NCBI GenBank assembly: GCA_902778285.1
Contig: CACYXC010000047.1
Span: 1-33,054, forward strand
Source of the DNA: Oscillospiraceae bacterium
GTDB taxonomy: Bacteria; Bacillota; Clostridia; Oscillospirales; Oscillospiraceae
Reading direction: 5' to 3'
DNA: 33,054 nt
Part shown: piece by piece, positions 32,335-33,054 of the stretch
Layout: every line of letters begins with the position of its first letter
Numbering within the stretch: position 1 is the first letter of the stretch
Program-made: the position numbers and the translations under genes
Notes under the pieces: generated by a model
Seen by the model: the letters and a program-made list of their open reading frames with translations, nothing else
Databases searched by the model: none
Told to the model about the DNA's origin: nothing

Positions 32335-33054
32335 TTACTGCTTTGCCACAAGCTCCTGCAGCAGGGGCAGGACCTGGTATATTTCCTCGATCATATAGTC
32401 CGGCTCAAACTCCCGGCGAACGCCCGCGTCCTTTTCCCCGGTCAGCTTGGAGCCGATCTGGATCGCGCAGGCAAAGCCCGCCCGCTTCGAGCCGATGATA
32501 TCCCGGGAGACGGTGTCTCCCACATAAACACAGTCCTCCGGTCTTACGCGGAGCTGATGCGTGGATACAAAGAAAATATCCGGCCGCGGCTTGCGCAGCC
32601 CCGTCACCGAGGACAGGGTCACATCCTCAAAGAGGTCGCGAATTCCGTATCCCTCCAGACTGTCAAAAACCTGGTACATGGCGGCAGTGTTGCTGATGAT
32701 GCCTAACTTCAGCCCGAGCTCCCGCAGGCCCTCCAGCATCTCCCGCACACGGGGACGGAGGCTGCGGTGGTAGTGGGTCAACTCCCACATATAGGCAATC
32801 GGCTCGCAGAGAGGCTCCAGCACATCCCGCGGAAAGCCGAAATCGGCCAAGGCATAGTCGCGCCAGATGGGGATGGGCTTGAGCTCCACGTCACAATCGT
32901 CCCGGAAAGCGCCGTAGCGCTTCCAGCCCTCGTCCACGCGGCGCTTGAGCTCCGTCAGATCGACCTGAGGATCCAGCCCGCCCTCACGCAGCATCCGGTC
33001 CAGCTTTTCGATAGCGGCCCACTCCGAGCGTTCATCCACATAGATGTCCTCCAG
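32335..33054 (-). CDS. HAD-like hydrolase, paralogue 5 (5' end missing)
   Basis: The last 239 codons of the gene are present; the frame is open to the window edge, so the true start and the motif I nucleophile lie outside. Visible are the cap with IWRDYALADFGFPRDVL, motif II IISNTAA, motif III LRKPRP and motif IV VGDTVSRD. It is most like paralogue 4 across the river of the LacI and MgtC genes: both have AGxxxxIQI after motif IV. It probably belongs to the same expanded family, and further members may follow outside the window. Confidence 0.87.
   Translation of the reverse strand: MEDIYVDERSEWAAIEKLDRMLREGGLDPQVDLTELKRRVDEGWKRYGAFRDDCDVELKPIPIWRDYALADFGFPRDVLEPLCEPIAYMWELTHYHRSLRPRVREMLEGLRELGLKLGIISNTAAMYQVFDSLEGYGIRDLFEDVTLSSVTGLRKPRPDIFFVSTHQLRVRPEDCVYVGDTVSRDIIGSKRAGFACAIQIGSKLTGEKDAGVRREFEPDYMIEEIYQVLPLLQELVAKQ

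Overview
The window looks like chromosomal DNA of a GC-rich, Gram-positive anaerobe of the class Clostridia, probably an Oscillospirales-type gut bacterium. The reasons are the strong AGGAGG ribosome binding sites, lipoproteins with Gram-positive style leaders, a CIRCE-controlled groESL operon, IreB, a PrdX-type editing protein, a membrane pyrophosphatase, and many intergenic hairpin repeats. The taxonomy is an inference; no rRNA gene is present.

Left third (1-11055): carbohydrate uptake and breakdown. A cut-off sugar-binding lipoprotein (ChvE/XylF-like) diverges from a ROK regulator. Next come a cellobiose phosphorylase (GH94) on the minus strand and, diverging from it, a LacI-type regulator, a cytoplasmic GH3 glycosidase and a CUT1-type ABC importer (binding protein plus two permeases). 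The two divergent promoters each carry the same 10-mer near their start points, so the LacI protein probably controls both arms. The module would import beta-linked disaccharides or oligosaccharides and split them by hydrolysis (GH3) or phosphorolysis (GH94).

Middle (11056-22377): housekeeping genes. These are ireB, a GNAT acetyltransferase, a small lipoprotein followed by alanine racemase, a prolyl-tRNA editing protein, a gene of unknown function followed by cstA, a THUMP/RlmL-type RNA methyltransferase overlapping a lipid kinase, and groES-groEL. Three copies of a composite, hairpin-rich non-coding repeat lie at 1713-1910, 11101-11387 and 19851-20044. A separate MITE-like element fills the gap between alr and the editing gene. 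A structured leader with mutually exclusive helices precedes the lipoprotein-alr unit.

Right third (22380-33054): a probable accessory cluster. A divergently transcribed LacI regulator faces a minus-strand run of four paralogous HAD-like hydrolases, a phosphoglycerate mutase-like protein whose halves are in reversed order (a clean circular permutation), a PfkB-family kinase and a membrane-bound pyrophosphatase. A fifth HAD paralogue (cut by the window end) and an MgtC-like membrane protein with a degenerate C-terminus lie beyond the regulator. The substrate of this pathway is unknown. The permuted mutase and the tandem HAD array are the most unusual content of the window.
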